From: Candidatus Melainabacteria bacterium
GTDB taxonomy: Bacteria > Cyanobacteriota > Vampirovibrionia > Obscuribacterales > Obscuribacteraceae
Length of the DNA stretch: 64,000 nucleotides
Assembly: GCA_003963305.1 (NCBI GenBank)
Contig: RXJR01000001.1
Location: forward strand, 186,001-250,000
Direction: 5' to 3'
A model generated the notes under the pieces. It did no database searches. It was not told the DNA's origin and saw only the letters and a program-made list of their open reading frames with translations. The position numbers were made by a program, and so were the translations under genes. Positions 9,819 to 19,425 of this stretch are shown here, one piece after another; position 1 is the first letter of the stretch; each line of letters begins with the position of its first letter.

Positions 9819-11030
9819 TTATTTAGTTTCGCTCAGAATCGGCACGAGATCCTCGCCGACAAGCACGGTGACAGCACTTTGTATATCTCCCACCGAGGCA
9901 TTAACAATCTCTCCCTGAACGCCAAGGTCCATCATGACTTGCTCGGCATCATCCGGATTTCCCTTCTGTGCAATCACTCTCGTCCTCTGAAACGGTCCGA
10001 TTTTGCTGGCTGATTGCTTGACGGTGACGATGTAACCCTTTCGTTGCAAAATCTTTGCAACCTTGAATGCCTCACCAGGCGTGGAACTCGCGTTCTGAAT
10101 AGTGATATGTATTTCGTTACGCAATGACGTTACAAAACTAGACCCCATCAAACGGCTGACGATATTTCGTACCTCTGAGCTGCTGGAACTCCAGCCGTTG
10201 CCGGCGAAGTCGCCCGGCAGAAGCATCATCTGCTGATTTTTCTTGGGTACGGCGCGGGCAAAAGTAGCCATTGAAATCATCTCGCTGCTTGTCATATCTG
10301 TAGACATGTATTGAGAGGCAATCTCCATAAGCTTCGGAAGATGGCTCCACGACTCAGGTTGAATTGCTTTTGCCAGCACTGCGCGTATAAAGATTTGTTG
10401 CCGCTGCACTCGCCCGATGTCTCCCAGCGCATCATGGCGGAAGCGCACGAATCCCATCGCCTGGTTCCCGGTGAGCGTGTGTGGTCCCGGTTCGAGGTCG
10501 ATCTTGAGCTTGGCGGTCCAATCCATATATTTCATTTTCTGGGGAACATCGACTGTGATTCCGCCCAGTTCATTGACCAGATCGACCAGCCCGTGCACAT
10601 TCAGGACCACGTAATGGTCGATTGGAATCTGCAAGAAGTTGCTCACAGTGCGAACCGCCAGGTTTGGACCGCCAATGGCGTTGGCAGCATTGATCTTCTG
10701 GGTGCCGTTATCAGGTATCGGCACTTCAGTGTCGCGGGGAATCGAGAGAATACTGAGCGTGTCGCGGACAGGGTCGAGGCGGCAGACCATGATCGTATCC
10801 GAACGACCAGTGAAGGCATTTTGATCGATTTTCTTGTTGCTATGACGCCCGAGATCGGTATAGACGACGTCAGTGCCGAGCAAAAGAACCGTAGTCGGCT
10901 GCGTCAAACTGCCGACGCGCAGCGCAGATGGTATCAATGTCGGCTTGAAATAAAGCGTCAGAATGTAGCCGATGATGACACCTACAACGGCACAGACGAT
11001 CAAAACAAAAGTCCAATTTGTCGGTCGCAA
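9819..11030 (-). CDS. LytR-CpsA-Psr (LCP) family cell-envelope ligase with LytR_C domain
   Basis: The 403-aa protein has an N-terminal transmembrane helix (about residues 7-28), then an LCP catalytic domain (about 45-215). Conserved features include GRSDTIMV, SIPRDTEV, KINAANAIGGP, the LGGI-V-VP strand and GFVRFRHD-GDIGRVQRQQ. A LytR_C domain occupies about 303-393. LCP enzymes transfer polyisoprenyl-phosphate-linked glycopolymers to peptidoglycan or other acceptors at the outer face of the membrane. The start is TTG at 11030. It is divergent from a glycosyltransferase gene 64-90 bp away, which fits a common role in surface polymers. Confidence 0.93.
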   Translation of the reverse strand: MRPTNWTFVLIVCAVVGVIIGYILTLYFKPTLIPSALRVGSLTQPTTVLLLGTDVVYTDLGRHSNKKIDQNAFTGRSDTIMVCRLDPVRDTLSILSIPRDTEVPIPDNGTQKINAANAIGGPNLAVRTVSNFLQIPIDHYVVLNVHGLVDLVNELGGITVDVPQKMKYMDWTAKLKIDLEPGPHTLTGNQAMGFVRFRHDALGDIGRVQRQQIFIRAVLAKAIQPESWSHLPKLMEIASQYMSTDMTSSEMISMATFARAVPKKNQQMMLLPGDFAGNGWSSSSSEVRNIVSRLMGSSFVTSLRNEIHITIQNASSTPGEAFKVAKILQRKGYIVTVKQSASKIGPFQRTRVIAQKGNPDDAEQVMMDLGVQGEIVNASVGDIQSAVTVLVGEDLVPILSETK

Positions 11031-11118
11031 AACAGAATTCCTAAGGGCGCTCTGAGCTATTATAGGTCCTGAAAATGATCGTTGCCCAAATCAAGTGCCA
11101 CAGCCAGAGTCGAGTGAG

Positions 11119-12204
11119 ATGATTCCAAGGTTACATAAGACAAACAAAATACTTGCCATCAATTTTGGAGGCATCGGCGATGAAGTCTTGTTTTTGCCGA
11201 CGCTGAAGACACTGCGCCAGGCATATCCAAAGGCGCACATCACGCTGCTGCTGGAACCGCGCTCACGCTCAATCGAACAAATCACCGATCTGATCGATGC
11301 CACCATTACCTTCGACATCAAAAAACGTCCTCTCTATCTGGCCGATATAGTCGAACTGGTAAGACTGCTGCAAGACGGAGAGTACGAGCTGATTTTATCG
11401 TCGGGAAGTTCAAAGATGGTTTCTATCTTGCTCTTTCTGGGCGGCGCAAACTGGCGCATCGGCTATGACTCGGGTCCACTCTCGCGAATGCTTTTGACGC
11501 ATCCGGTCAAACTAAACCGAGAGCAATACGCATCAGATATGTATCACGACCTCGCCGTCGGGCTGGATCCCTCCGCCGCTAGAAACGGCACAGGCACTAT
11601 TCCTGAGATACATATTCCGCAAGAGAGCCTGGCGCGCATGGAAGAATTCCTGCGCACTAGCGATACCAAATCCGGTGCCAGAAAAATTCTCTTGCACCCA
11701 GGTACCAGCCGTCTTGCTGTCGAAAAAGGAATAATCAAAACCTGGGAAATCAACGACTGGATTGAGTTCATTAAAAAGCTTGACCGTGACCCTGATTGCC
11801 AGCCGATTCTCGCTGGCGGTCCAGACGACACTGAGATCATCAAAGAAATTCAGGCAGGCTTGCCGTCAAACACGCGTCTTATCTCTTCAGCCGGCAAGAC
11901 CAAGAGCCTGGCTGACTTGGCGGCATTGACAAAGCTTTCCGACGTGCTCGTCTGCGTCGATTCCGCCCCTATGCACATCGCCGTGGGCGCAAGAAAGCCT
12001 GTCGTCGCGATGTTCGGACCAACAGACGAAGCAAAGCTCCTGCCCAAACACCCGCATTTTGTCGCTTTGCGGGCCGCTACTGCTTCCCAGCCGACTCTAG
12101 CCGTTCGCGGCGTTCAGCTTCCGCCAGATACTGTGTACCAGTCTGTGCGGTGCTTATTGACGGAATTGAAAGACCAAGAAAGCTCTCTGGCACTTCACCA
12201 TTAA
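11119..12204 (+). CDS. Glycosyltransferase family 9 (heptosyltransferase-like)
   Basis: The protein shows the two GT-B lobes of the ADP-heptose:LPS heptosyltransferase family. The N-terminus reads KILAINFGGIGDEVLFLPTL, the C-terminal lobe has LLHPGTS and CVDSAPMHIAVGARKPVVAMFGPT, the nucleotide-sugar binding motif. I start at ATG 11119 (361 aa), though an in-frame GTG lies at 11095. The sugar and acceptor cannot be read from the sequence. The last 128 nt overlap, tail to tail, the 3' end of the HD-GYP gene on the other strand. A second GT9 gene is at 28819-30054. Confidence 0.9.
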   Translation: MIPRLHKTNKILAINFGGIGDEVLFLPTLKTLRQAYPKAHITLLLEPRSRSIEQITDLIDATITFDIKKRPLYLADIVELVRLLQDGEYELILSSGSSKMVSILLFLGGANWRIGYDSGPLSRMLLTHPVKLNREQYASDMYHDLAVGLDPSAARNGTGTIPEIHIPQESLARMEEFLRTSDTKSGARKILLHPGTSRLAVEKGIIKTWEINDWIEFIKKLDRDPDCQPILAGGPDDTEIIKEIQAGLPSNTRLISSAGKTKSLADLAALTKLSDVLVCVDSAPMHIAVGARKPVVAMFGPTDEAKLLPKHPHFVALRAATASQPTLAVRGVQLPPDTVYQSVRCLLTELKDQESSLALHH

Positions 12205-13204
12205 CGAGCAGCTCGCCTTCCTCTCCAATAACTGAGATGAGAGCGTTGACCATTTTAGGGTCAAACTGCGTGCCTGACTTTTCGCGCAGCTCTTTCAGCG
12301 CCCGATGATGCCCGATTGCCTTGCGATAAGGGCGATCTGTGGTCATCGCGTCATACGCGTCGGCAACGAGAATGATGCGAGCGCCGAGCGGAATTTCGTC
12401 CCCCTTCAGCCCATCAGGGTAGCCGGAGCCATCCAGGAATTCGTGGTGATGCAAAACATATTCCCGAGCCCGCACCAGGCAGCTCAGCTCACCAATGATT
12501 TGAGCGCTCTTAATGGGGTGCTCGGACATGATTTTATGTTCTTCTTCAGTCAATTTGGCGGGCTTCCAGAGAATCGACTCGGGCACGCCGATTTTGCCGA
12601 TGTCGTGCAGAACGCCGGCCAGCTCGACATCTTTCAAAGTTTCAGTGGGCAGTCCCAGGGCTCGACCGATCAGCACAGCGAACCGGCTGACGCGCAGACT
12701 GTGACCGGAAGTGTAATCGCACTTGGCGTCGAGAGCATCGGCCAGGGCGCGAATGGCGCCGGTGGAAAGCTCTTCCAACTGCATGAAGGCTTCTTTCAGC
12801 TCAGCGATCAGTCTGATGTTGTTTTCCTTCAGCTCATAAGTCTCAAGCGCCCGCTTGACTGTCAGCCTTAGCTCATCAGCATCCCACGGTTTGGGAATGT
12901 ACTTGTAGACGTGACCGGCGTTGATGGCGTCAATGAGCGCCTGCACGTCGGTGTAGCCGGTGATCAAAATTTTGATTGCGTCAGGGCGAATCTCAATAGA
13001 CTTCTCCAGAAGCTGGACGCCCGTCATGACCGGCATGCGCTGGTCGGTGATAATCAAACTGATGTCATGCTCGTTCAAGACCTTGATGGCTTCCTCGCCA
13101 CCCATGCACATGAACGCTTCATGCTCGTCGCCCAGTACGCGGTTAAGTAACCTGACATTGGCTATTTCGTCATCAACGAGCAGAATTTTGTGTCGCCGTG
13201 CCAT
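12077..13204 (-). CDS. Response regulator with HD-GYP phosphodiesterase output (RpfG-like)
   Basis: The 375-aa protein has a receiver domain (residues 5-120; acidic pocket DD at 11-12, phospho-acceptor Asp54 in ITDQRMP, Lys105 in IPKPW). An HD-GYP domain follows, with LHDIGKIGVP (His200-Asp201) and HHHEFLDGSGYP (252-263), the signature of c-di-GMP phosphodiesterases. A tail of about 50 residues past the HD domain overlaps the convergent GT9 gene. A GGAGAG Shine-Dalgarno precedes the ATG. It follows the histidine kinase gene by 43 bp on the same strand, so the two form a likely two-component pair controlling c-di-GMP levels. Confidence 0.95.
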   Translation of the reverse strand: MARRHKILLVDDEIANVRLLNRVLGDEHEAFMCMGGEEAIKVLNEHDISLIITDQRMPVMTGVQLLEKSIEIRPDAIKILITGYTDVQALIDAINAGHVYKYIPKPWDADELRLTVKRALETYELKENNIRLIAELKEAFMQLEELSTGAIRALADALDAKCDYTSGHSLRVSRFAVLIGRALGLPTETLKDVELAGVLHDIGKIGVPESILWKPAKLTEEEHKIMSEHPIKSAQIIGELSCLVRAREYVLHHHEFLDGSGYPDGLKGDEIPLGARIILVADAYDAMTTDRPYRKAIGHHRALKELREKSGTQFDPKMVNALISVIGEEGELLVNGEVPESFLGLSIPSISTAQTGTQYLAEAERRERLESAGKQ

Positions 13205-13247
13205 CCAGTGCTCTCCGTGAGGCGTTTGCCAACCGAACCCGATTTAC

Positions 13248-15380
13248 TTAGTCTGGGTCATAAGCCGATTCTTGTACAGACCTGACGAGATCGGAAGCGC
13301 GGGCATAAATGGGAATTTCCACCCTGAAGGTTGTGCCTTCATCCGGCGATGATTCGCAATAGATCTGCCCGCCATGCCGCTCCATAATGGAATGGCAGAT
13401 CGACAAACCCAACCCCGTGCCCTGACCAACCGGTTTGGTCGTAAAGAAAGGTTCGAAGATTTTACTCTGAACTTCGGGTTTAATACCAGGCCCATTGTCA
13501 GAAATTGAGGCTACAACTTTATTGTTCTCCACCTCAGTCCGAATCTTCACCAGCGGCTCCGAGACCGAACCCAGGGCCTGCGCGGCGTTCGAGAGCAAGT
13601 TCATCCAGACTTGATTGAGCTGCCCGGGATAACAAAGTATGGGCGGAATGTTTGCAAAGTCAGTTTCAACCGGTATCTTGTCACGCCCGTAAAACTCCGA
13701 CAAAATTTTCAATGTAGACTCGATGCCTTCCTGGATGGAAGCTTCTTTCAACTCAGCTTCGTCGAGACGGCTGAAACTGCGCAGATTTCGGATGATGTGC
13801 CTGATGCGATCGGCTCCATCATTGAGATCAGCGAGAATGTTGTCGAGGTCGGTGACGAGAAAGTCGTATTTGAGGGTCCTTTTCAATCCGTCAAACTCTG
13901 CTTTCTGCTCGCTCTCGATTTTGTCTACGATGCTGATAATTTTCTTGAGATCGTCGAAATACTCACGCAGATAGGGCAGATTGCCGTGCACAAAGTTGAT
14001 GGGATTGTTCAACTCGTGCGCTATGCCGGCGACCAGTCGACCCAGGGAAGCCATCTTCTCTTGATGGATGAGCTGTGACTGAACGGTTCGCAGTTCGGAG
14101 TTTTTGGCATCGAGGTTGAGGTTTTTCTGCAAAAGATCTTTGTTCTTTCTCGAAAGCTGGTCCACCAGCTCCGCGTGCTCGATGGCAACCACTACCTGCC
14201 CGGCTACAGATTTGATCAAATCCAGCTCAGAGGCACTCCACTGCCGCTTGCTGTCGCGGTCACCGATCAGCAGAACACCCTTTGACTCGTCCGCATACAT
14301 CATCGGCTGAATGACAAGATGGGAGAAATTGAGCTTCTCGACTTCTTCCTTGATCGGCTTGAATGTCTCATTCTCAGCCGGATTATCGAACACGAAGACT
14401 TTGAGCAGATTGTTTGTGACAGGGTCGCGCTCGTAAGTCGATTTGTGTTCGAGAACAAATGCACAAACGACGGAATTGAAGATACCGCGCGCCTCTCCGG
14501 TATCCGACTTCAAAGATGAGCTGATCGATTCGCACACCACTGGTGGTTCATCAGGGTATGAGCTGTGACAGACGATGGCGCAACTGCTTACCTGAAGAGC
14601 GCGTCCCAGCTCATCTACAGCGGTTTCAAAGATCTGATTGAGATCGAGGGTGCTCCGCAGCGCTGAATTAATCGAGTTGATGAGAATTTCGCGAGCAGCC
14701 TGACCCTTCACCTCGGCGACCAGTGCTTCGTTGGCCTTGAGCTGCTCTCTCAGCCTGTTTGCACCTTGCTCAGCCAATCCCGACATATACTCGCAAAAAC
14801 GCCCCCAGATGAAGGCAACACTGACCAGCAACGTACTGCGACCGAGAATGCGGCGCCAGAGTTGCTGCGAATAAGCTGCTGCCAGACCGCTCGTTTTGTC
14901 AGGCTCGAGCAAGTAGGGCAAGAGACTGGCGTTTTCGGCAAGCAGCAAACCAACATACGAGAAAGACACGAACATTGCGGTGCGGGTGATGCCCTCACGC
15001 CCGAAAGTGTAGCTGGAAAGCAGAATCGGCAGCAGGTACAAAACGTACAAGTCAGACTCAACACCGCGCGTGATGTGCACGAGGGCGGTCAAAGCCAGAA
15101 CATCGATAGCAATCATCACCGCATTCAATACCATTAAGCGTTGATCGGTAACGGCGAACCGGGACCTGAGCGCCCCCAGAAGCGCAAGCCCGGAGATAAT
15201 CAGAATGGAAACAGTTACGACGGTAACAGGCTGATAGTCAAAGTCTGAGTGAGTAAAGAGATTGATGCCAATCGAGATGATCATGCCCACTGCGGCGAAA
15301 GCAAGCCGGAAGAAAAGCAATTTCTCAGTCTTGAGGTAGAGGTCCGAAACTGGCTCTAATACAATGATCTCTTCGGACAC
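13248..15380 (-). CDS. Membrane sensor histidine kinase with GAF domain
   Basis: The 710-aa protein begins with about six transmembrane helices (residues 20-210), followed by a GAF-like domain (about 240-410) and a coiled-coil linker. The H-box reads AGIAHELNNPINF (His about 454), and the ATPase domain has QVWMNLLSNAAQAL (N), SDNGPGI (G1), FEPFFTTKPVGQGTGLGLSI (F/G2). The HELNNP form is typical of the HisKA class found in cyanobacteria-like and proteobacterial hybrid kinases. The start is GTG, 2 nt after the stop of the TPR gene, with GGAG inside the end of that gene, so the two are translationally linked. Its likely partner is the HD-GYP regulator downstream. Confidence 0.94.
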   Translation of the reverse strand: MSEEIIVLEPVSDLYLKTEKLLFFRLAFAAVGMIISIGINLFTHSDFDYQPVTVVTVSILIISGLALLGALRSRFAVTDQRLMVLNAVMIAIDVLALTALVHITRGVESDLYVLYLLPILLSSYTFGREGITRTAMFVSFSYVGLLLAENASLLPYLLEPDKTSGLAAAYSQQLWRRILGRSTLLVSVAFIWGRFCEYMSGLAEQGANRLREQLKANEALVAEVKGQAAREILINSINSALRSTLDLNQIFETAVDELGRALQVSSCAIVCHSSYPDEPPVVCESISSSLKSDTGEARGIFNSVVCAFVLEHKSTYERDPVTNNLLKVFVFDNPAENETFKPIKEEVEKLNFSHLVIQPMMYADESKGVLLIGDRDSKRQWSASELDLIKSVAGQVVVAIEHAELVDQLSRKNKDLLQKNLNLDAKNSELRTVQSQLIHQEKMASLGRLVAGIAHELNNPINFVHGNLPYLREYFDDLKKIISIVDKIESEQKAEFDGLKRTLKYDFLVTDLDNILADLNDGADRIRHIIRNLRSFSRLDEAELKEASIQEGIESTLKILSEFYGRDKIPVETDFANIPPILCYPGQLNQVWMNLLSNAAQALGSVSEPLVKIRTEVENNKVVASISDNGPGIKPEVQSKIFEPFFTTKPVGQGTGLGLSICHSIMERHGGQIYCESSPDEGTTFRVEIPIYARASDLVRSVQESAYDPD

Positions 15381-15382
15381 GA

Positions 15383-17233
15383 TTACATGTACTCCGAAGC
15401 TCGCTTGAACACTTCTGCTGCTTCACCGAAGCGACCCAGCGTCTTGAGAGCGGCGCCCCATGCCTCGTAGACGTCTGCATCGTAGGGGTCAATTTCCGAC
15501 GCCTTGGCGTATTTTTCCAGCGCCAGCTCGTGCATCCCCAACAATGAAAGGCTCTTGCCCCAGGAATAGTAGAGCACAGCGTCTCCATCGAACGTCGTGG
15601 AAGCGACTCGAAACAATTCATCAGCCTCGACGAATCGCCCCTGCGCCAGACAAATCTGCCCCATGAGCACGAGCGCAGGACCATTACCCGGGTCGACAGC
15701 CAACATCGCTTCCAGCAGACCCATTGCTTCAGGCAGTTTATTCTGAGCGCGATAAGCCCTGGCCAGACTGAGTTTCGCATCTGCATCCATAGGCACGATT
15801 TCAAGCAACTTCATGGAACGGTCCATCACTTGTTCATAGTGAGAAGCGCGCAATAAGACTTCAATCGTCTCCTTCTCGGGAAGCAGGCATTTTGGATCGC
15901 GCGAAACAGCTTCGCGATATTCAAGTAATGCGGCATCAGATCTACCTACCGCTTCCAAACTGCGAGCCAGATGCAGATGACCGAGCGCATAATCGCGATT
16001 GAGAGCAAGGCACTGCGTGAATTTATCTATAGCCTCAGGATGCTGATTATTCAGAGCGAAACAGACACCCAATCCATCCAGCGCCATGTAATTTGTCGAA
16101 TTGGAATAGAGAGACTTTTCAAAAAATTCCTGCGCCGCCTGGCTATTGCCGAGAGCGAGATTGGCATAGCCAAGCCAAAAATCAAGTTCAGAGCTTTTTG
16201 CGCCTTTGTTCTGAAGTTGCTGCAAACGTTCGAGCGATTCGGAGTAGCGACCGACCATCAAATATGTGATGGCGCTGTTCAAGGCGATTTCCAGTTGATC
16301 AGGATTGATTTGCAAAGCCTTATCGAAAGCTTCGGCAGCCATCTCGAACTCCTGCAAGGAGTTGCGCACCAGCCCTAAATTCAGGTGCGCCTGCGAGAAA
16401 TTCGGATCTACATCGACGGCATAAACAAGCTTCTCAGCGGCTTCATCGATGCGATTGGCGCGATATAGATTGACGCCCCAATCGTTGTAAGTGACAGCTC
16501 GCTCCTTGGCTGAGAGCACGCGAGTCGTGACGCCGACTGCTTCCTGATAGTGCCTGATTGCTTCTTCTACCTGTCCGAGCTGCACCAGCGCTGATGCCCA
16601 GTTGCGCTGCACGACGGCAAGCGAATTGTCGACGCTCCAGGCTTTGGCAAAACACTGCACGGCGTCTTCGTACTTGCCCATCGCGGCAAGGGTGACGCCC
16701 AGTCCGTTGTAAGCTTCTCCCAGGTTGGGCGCAACGTTGCACGCCTGCTGAAAATATTTGACGGCATCGACAAACTGTCCCTGGTTGAAGCACGCCACCG
16801 CAGCCTGATAATAGGCGGAAGTCATCTGCGGATTACACTTGATCGCCTGATTAAATTGTCCTAGCGCCCCGCTCAATTTGCCCATTGCAACGAGAGCCAG
16901 ACCCCAGTGCATATGCCCGACAGCAAAATTCTCTTTGCGCTCACAGGCTTCGCGAAACTCAGGCATCGCCTCTTGCGGGCGATCTTCCTTGAGCAGCGTC
17001 AGCCCGAGATGATAATGAGCTTCCGGATTGTCGGCGTAAATTGACAGCGACGTCTTAAGGTGAATTTCCGCGTCCGCATATCGACCCATATTGAAGCAGA
17101 GCACTCCCAGCTCGTACTCGATCTGGGGGTCATTGGGCTGCTGCTGCGCGAAACGGTTTAGCGTCGAATAAGCCTCGTCCCACCTCTGTTGAGAGATGAG
17201 ATCGTTGACTACAGTCATTACGTTGGTTGCCAT
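15383..17233 (-). CDS. TPR-repeat protein, first gene of the kinase operon
   Basis: The 616-aa protein is made almost wholly of tetratricopeptide repeats, with about 16 units showing the Y/W-LG-Y...A---F--A motif (for example YNDWGVNLYRANRIDEAAEKLVYAVDVDPN). There is no signal peptide, so it should be cytoplasmic. It sits directly upstream of the histidine kinase and HD-GYP regulator in the same operon, and may act as a scaffold for that pathway; this is inference. The ATG lies in a perfect 13-bp palindrome (17231-17243, CATTTAGTAAATG) and has no clear Shine-Dalgarno. The 248-bp gap beyond it holds no gene. Confidence 0.92.
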   Translation of the reverse strand: MATNVMTVVNDLISQQRWDEAYSTLNRFAQQQPNDPQIEYELGVLCFNMGRYADAEIHLKTSLSIYADNPEAHYHLGLTLLKEDRPQEAMPEFREACERKENFAVGHMHWGLALVAMGKLSGALGQFNQAIKCNPQMTSAYYQAAVACFNQGQFVDAVKYFQQACNVAPNLGEAYNGLGVTLAAMGKYEDAVQCFAKAWSVDNSLAVVQRNWASALVQLGQVEEAIRHYQEAVGVTTRVLSAKERAVTYNDWGVNLYRANRIDEAAEKLVYAVDVDPNFSQAHLNLGLVRNSLQEFEMAAEAFDKALQINPDQLEIALNSAITYLMVGRYSESLERLQQLQNKGAKSSELDFWLGYANLALGNSQAAQEFFEKSLYSNSTNYMALDGLGVCFALNNQHPEAIDKFTQCLALNRDYALGHLHLARSLEAVGRSDAALLEYREAVSRDPKCLLPEKETIEVLLRASHYEQVMDRSMKLLEIVPMDADAKLSLARAYRAQNKLPEAMGLLEAMLAVDPGNGPALVLMGQICLAQGRFVEADELFRVASTTFDGDAVLYYSWGKSLSLLGMHELALEKYAKASEIDPYDADVYEAWGAALKTLGRFGEAAEVFKRASEYM

Positions 17234-17452
17234 TTAGTAAATGATATCGATCGCTAACACCTATTCAAGTGGGCTGCTTTCTTGAGCCACCCAGCTTTTC
17301 CATGCCCTCATCCTATATTCTTGGAATCTACATGAACATGACAATATAAGAATAGCCGAGAAATCACCCTTTCGAGCGCTAGAAGAGCAGCATGGAGCTA
17401 ATTTCACCGCCAGAGTGGCGCTGCGGGCAAAGGTCGCCTTGACTGCCAATGG

Positions 17453-17488
17453 TTGCGACTTCAGCGCAAATACTTGCGACTTCAGCGC
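17453..17488. repeat. Two tandem 21-bp units at the mraY stop codon
   Basis: TTGCGACTTCAGCGC occurs at 17453-17467 and 17474-17488, a period of 21 bp. The mraY stop codon (17482-17484, minus strand) lies inside the second unit. Confidence 0.7.
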
Positions 17489-18597
17489 CAGAAGTAAAGG
17501 AAGCCCAAAACGCCCAGACACAAAATGAATTGAGCGATCCAGAACATCACTACCACTTGCCACTCGGCGACACCCTTTTCGCCAAGGACGGCTTCGAAGT
17601 GATGGTGGAGGGGTGCCATGCGAAAGATTCGTTTGCCTTCCCCGGGCAGCTTATGCGTCAGCTTGTAGATTACAAGTTGCGGAGTCGACATCGGCTTTTC
17701 AGGCGTGTATGGCTTGGTCAGCTTGTAGTATGAAACCTGTGCCATCACTGACAGTGCCTCGGCAATATAAATGAGCGAGAGCGGAACAAACCAGATCACA
17801 ATGCCACCGGCGATGACGAGAGCCGCCATGATACCGCCGATGAACAAGCTGCCTGTGTCGCCCATGAACACTGCAGCCGGGTTGCGGTTCCAGAGCAGGA
17901 AGCCCATCACGGCTCCCGCCATGATGGCCGACATAACAGCAAAATTGGTTTGCCCAGTAGCGAGAAAGATAAAAACCATGGTGGCAAACACAAGTGAGCT
18001 CGTGCCCGCGGCCAGACCGTCCATGCCGTCGTGCAAGTTGACTGCGTTTGATGTTGCGGCCGTGAGGAAGGCACCAAAAATCAGATAAAAGAAGAGCCCG
18101 GCATGATGCCCCTGCACGAATACCGTCGAAGGCGCCGTAACGGTATGAGCGGGAAAGTATAGGGTGGTTCCGGTTTGGTACAACAAAAAACCCAGCCCCA
18201 GTCCAACTACCGTTTCAATGCCCAGCCTGACTTTTCCAGAGACGCCTTTGTTGGCTTTCTGCATGACTTTAGCCATATCGTCGAGAAGCCCGACAATACC
18301 GCAAACCAGACCCCAGACGAAAACCAGAGCCACATATTTATCCAGGGCTTTTTCGAAGCAGACCATCCAGATCACCATAGTGATGAAACTGGCTAAGATT
18401 ATGCAAACACCACCCGATGTCGGAGTCTTGGCTTTGTGTGCGTGACTCTTCGGTCCATCTTCGCGCAAATACTGCTGAATCTGGAATTTTTTCAGCCAAC
18501 CGATATATGGATACAGGAGCACAGACGATATCGCCAGCGATACCAGAGCCAACAACGGCAGGTGCGGAGATTCAGTGTATCCAGGCAAATAATTCAA
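17482..18597 (-). CDS. mraY: Phospho-N-acetylmuramoyl-pentapeptide-transferase
   Basis: This is the integral-membrane enzyme that joins phospho-MurNAc-pentapeptide to undecaprenyl phosphate to make lipid I. The 371-aa protein has the conserved GPKSHAHKAKTPTSGG cytoplasmic loop, LLDDMAK, NAVNLHDGMDGLA, FMGDTGSLFIGG and the PLHHHFE loop, with about ten transmembrane helices. The start is TTG at 18597. It is not in a dcw cluster here: its neighbours are a SLOG protein gene and the TPR/kinase operon, all on the minus strand. The C-terminal end lies in a small tandem repeat. Confidence 0.96.
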   Translation of the reverse strand: MNYLPGYTESPHLPLLALVSLAISSVLLYPYIGWLKKFQIQQYLREDGPKSHAHKAKTPTSGGVCIILASFITMVIWMVCFEKALDKYVALVFVWGLVCGIVGLLDDMAKVMQKANKGVSGKVRLGIETVVGLGLGFLLYQTGTTLYFPAHTVTAPSTVFVQGHHAGLFFYLIFGAFLTAATSNAVNLHDGMDGLAAGTSSLVFATMVFIFLATGQTNFAVMSAIMAGAVMGFLLWNRNPAAVFMGDTGSLFIGGIMAALVIAGGIVIWFVPLSLIYIAEALSVMAQVSYYKLTKPYTPEKPMSTPQLVIYKLTHKLPGEGKRIFRMAPLHHHFEAVLGEKGVAEWQVVVMFWIAQFILCLGVLGFLYFWR

Positions 18598-18670
18598 AAC
18601 GTGTTCTTTCGACGATAGAGAAATTAGTTTCTATCTTAGTCGAAAAAAAACGAAAAACCAGCCATCTATC

Positions 18671-19186
18671 CTAATCAAGATAGAAATTAGTGACTAATTT
18701 ACGATGATCTTTGGCGTAGCTTACAGACTCTAACAATGTGTGGCTTGTGTGATACAGGAAGCATATAGTCTGCTGTGCACGGTCGATAATTTCGTGGTTG
18801 CAGATCTTACTTGCATCAGCCAGCGTCATTGTGCGACGTTCCGGATATTCAGTTATGTTTTTGATGCCGATCAACAGGTCTTGCACTTCACTGGGCTGCT
18901 GACCGAGCGTCTGTGGCAAAATCACTTCCAGGCGATCTGGGTTGGCGCGTTGAGCTCCACGAATCACCGCCATGTTGCAACCGTTGGCACCACCACTGGT
19001 GACGACCTGGTTGCCTGACAGCACGAGTGCATAGCTGAGCATCTCGACGAGTTGTTGGTGAGGCAAGGGCAGGTTGCGCGTTCCGATTATCGCCACTCGC
19101 CGTGGTCCGGATTGCTGAATGAGGAGCAGCTCGCTGGCTAGCTCATCAACTGTAGGAATGGTCGCGGCGGATGGTTCTAATGGCAT
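18671..19186 (-). CDS. SLOG-superfamily protein related to DprA/Smf
   Basis: The 171-aa protein has a Rossmann-like fold: RRVAIIGTRN (about residues 29-38), then VVTSGGANGCNMAVIRGAQ (about 61-79) and LEVILPQTL. This is the pattern of the DprA/LOG (SLOG) nucleotide- or ssDNA-binding core, but the protein is far shorter than DprA (about 360 aa) and lacks its SAM and winged-helix parts. DprA proteins load RecA on single-stranded DNA; LOG proteins cleave nucleotides. Neither activity can be claimed here. It is 73 bp upstream of mraY on the same strand. A tandem-free 320-bp gap separates it from pcrA. Confidence 0.7.
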   Translation of the reverse strand: MPLEPSAATIPTVDELASELLLIQQSGPRRVAIIGTRNLPLPHQQLVEMLSYALVLSGNQVVTSGGANGCNMAVIRGAQRANPDRLEVILPQTLGQQPSEVQDLLIGIKNITEYPERRTMTLADASKICNHEIIDRAQQTICFLYHTSHTLLESVSYAKDHRKLVTNFYLD

Positions 19187-19425
19187 ATGTTTTTGTACCA
19201 GTCTGGATTACCGTGATAAGATCTTATTTGATAGCCCGCCCCTAGATTACCTGTATTAGCGAGTCTTAGGCTGTCTGACGTCTGTGCTGTTTACAAGTTT
19301 TAATCAACAGCTTGGCTGTTCTTGTCACACAATTATTTCGGACAGCAGGTCTCACTGAGTATATAGAATTTACGCAAGTTTCTTATTGAATTCGCGCAAA
19401 AGCAGGCTTGGGAAGGATTACCGGT

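Noticed and set aside
17261-17563. A 100-aa minus-strand frame over the mraY end
   Set aside because: It overlaps mraY and only reads the 21-bp repeat in another frame.
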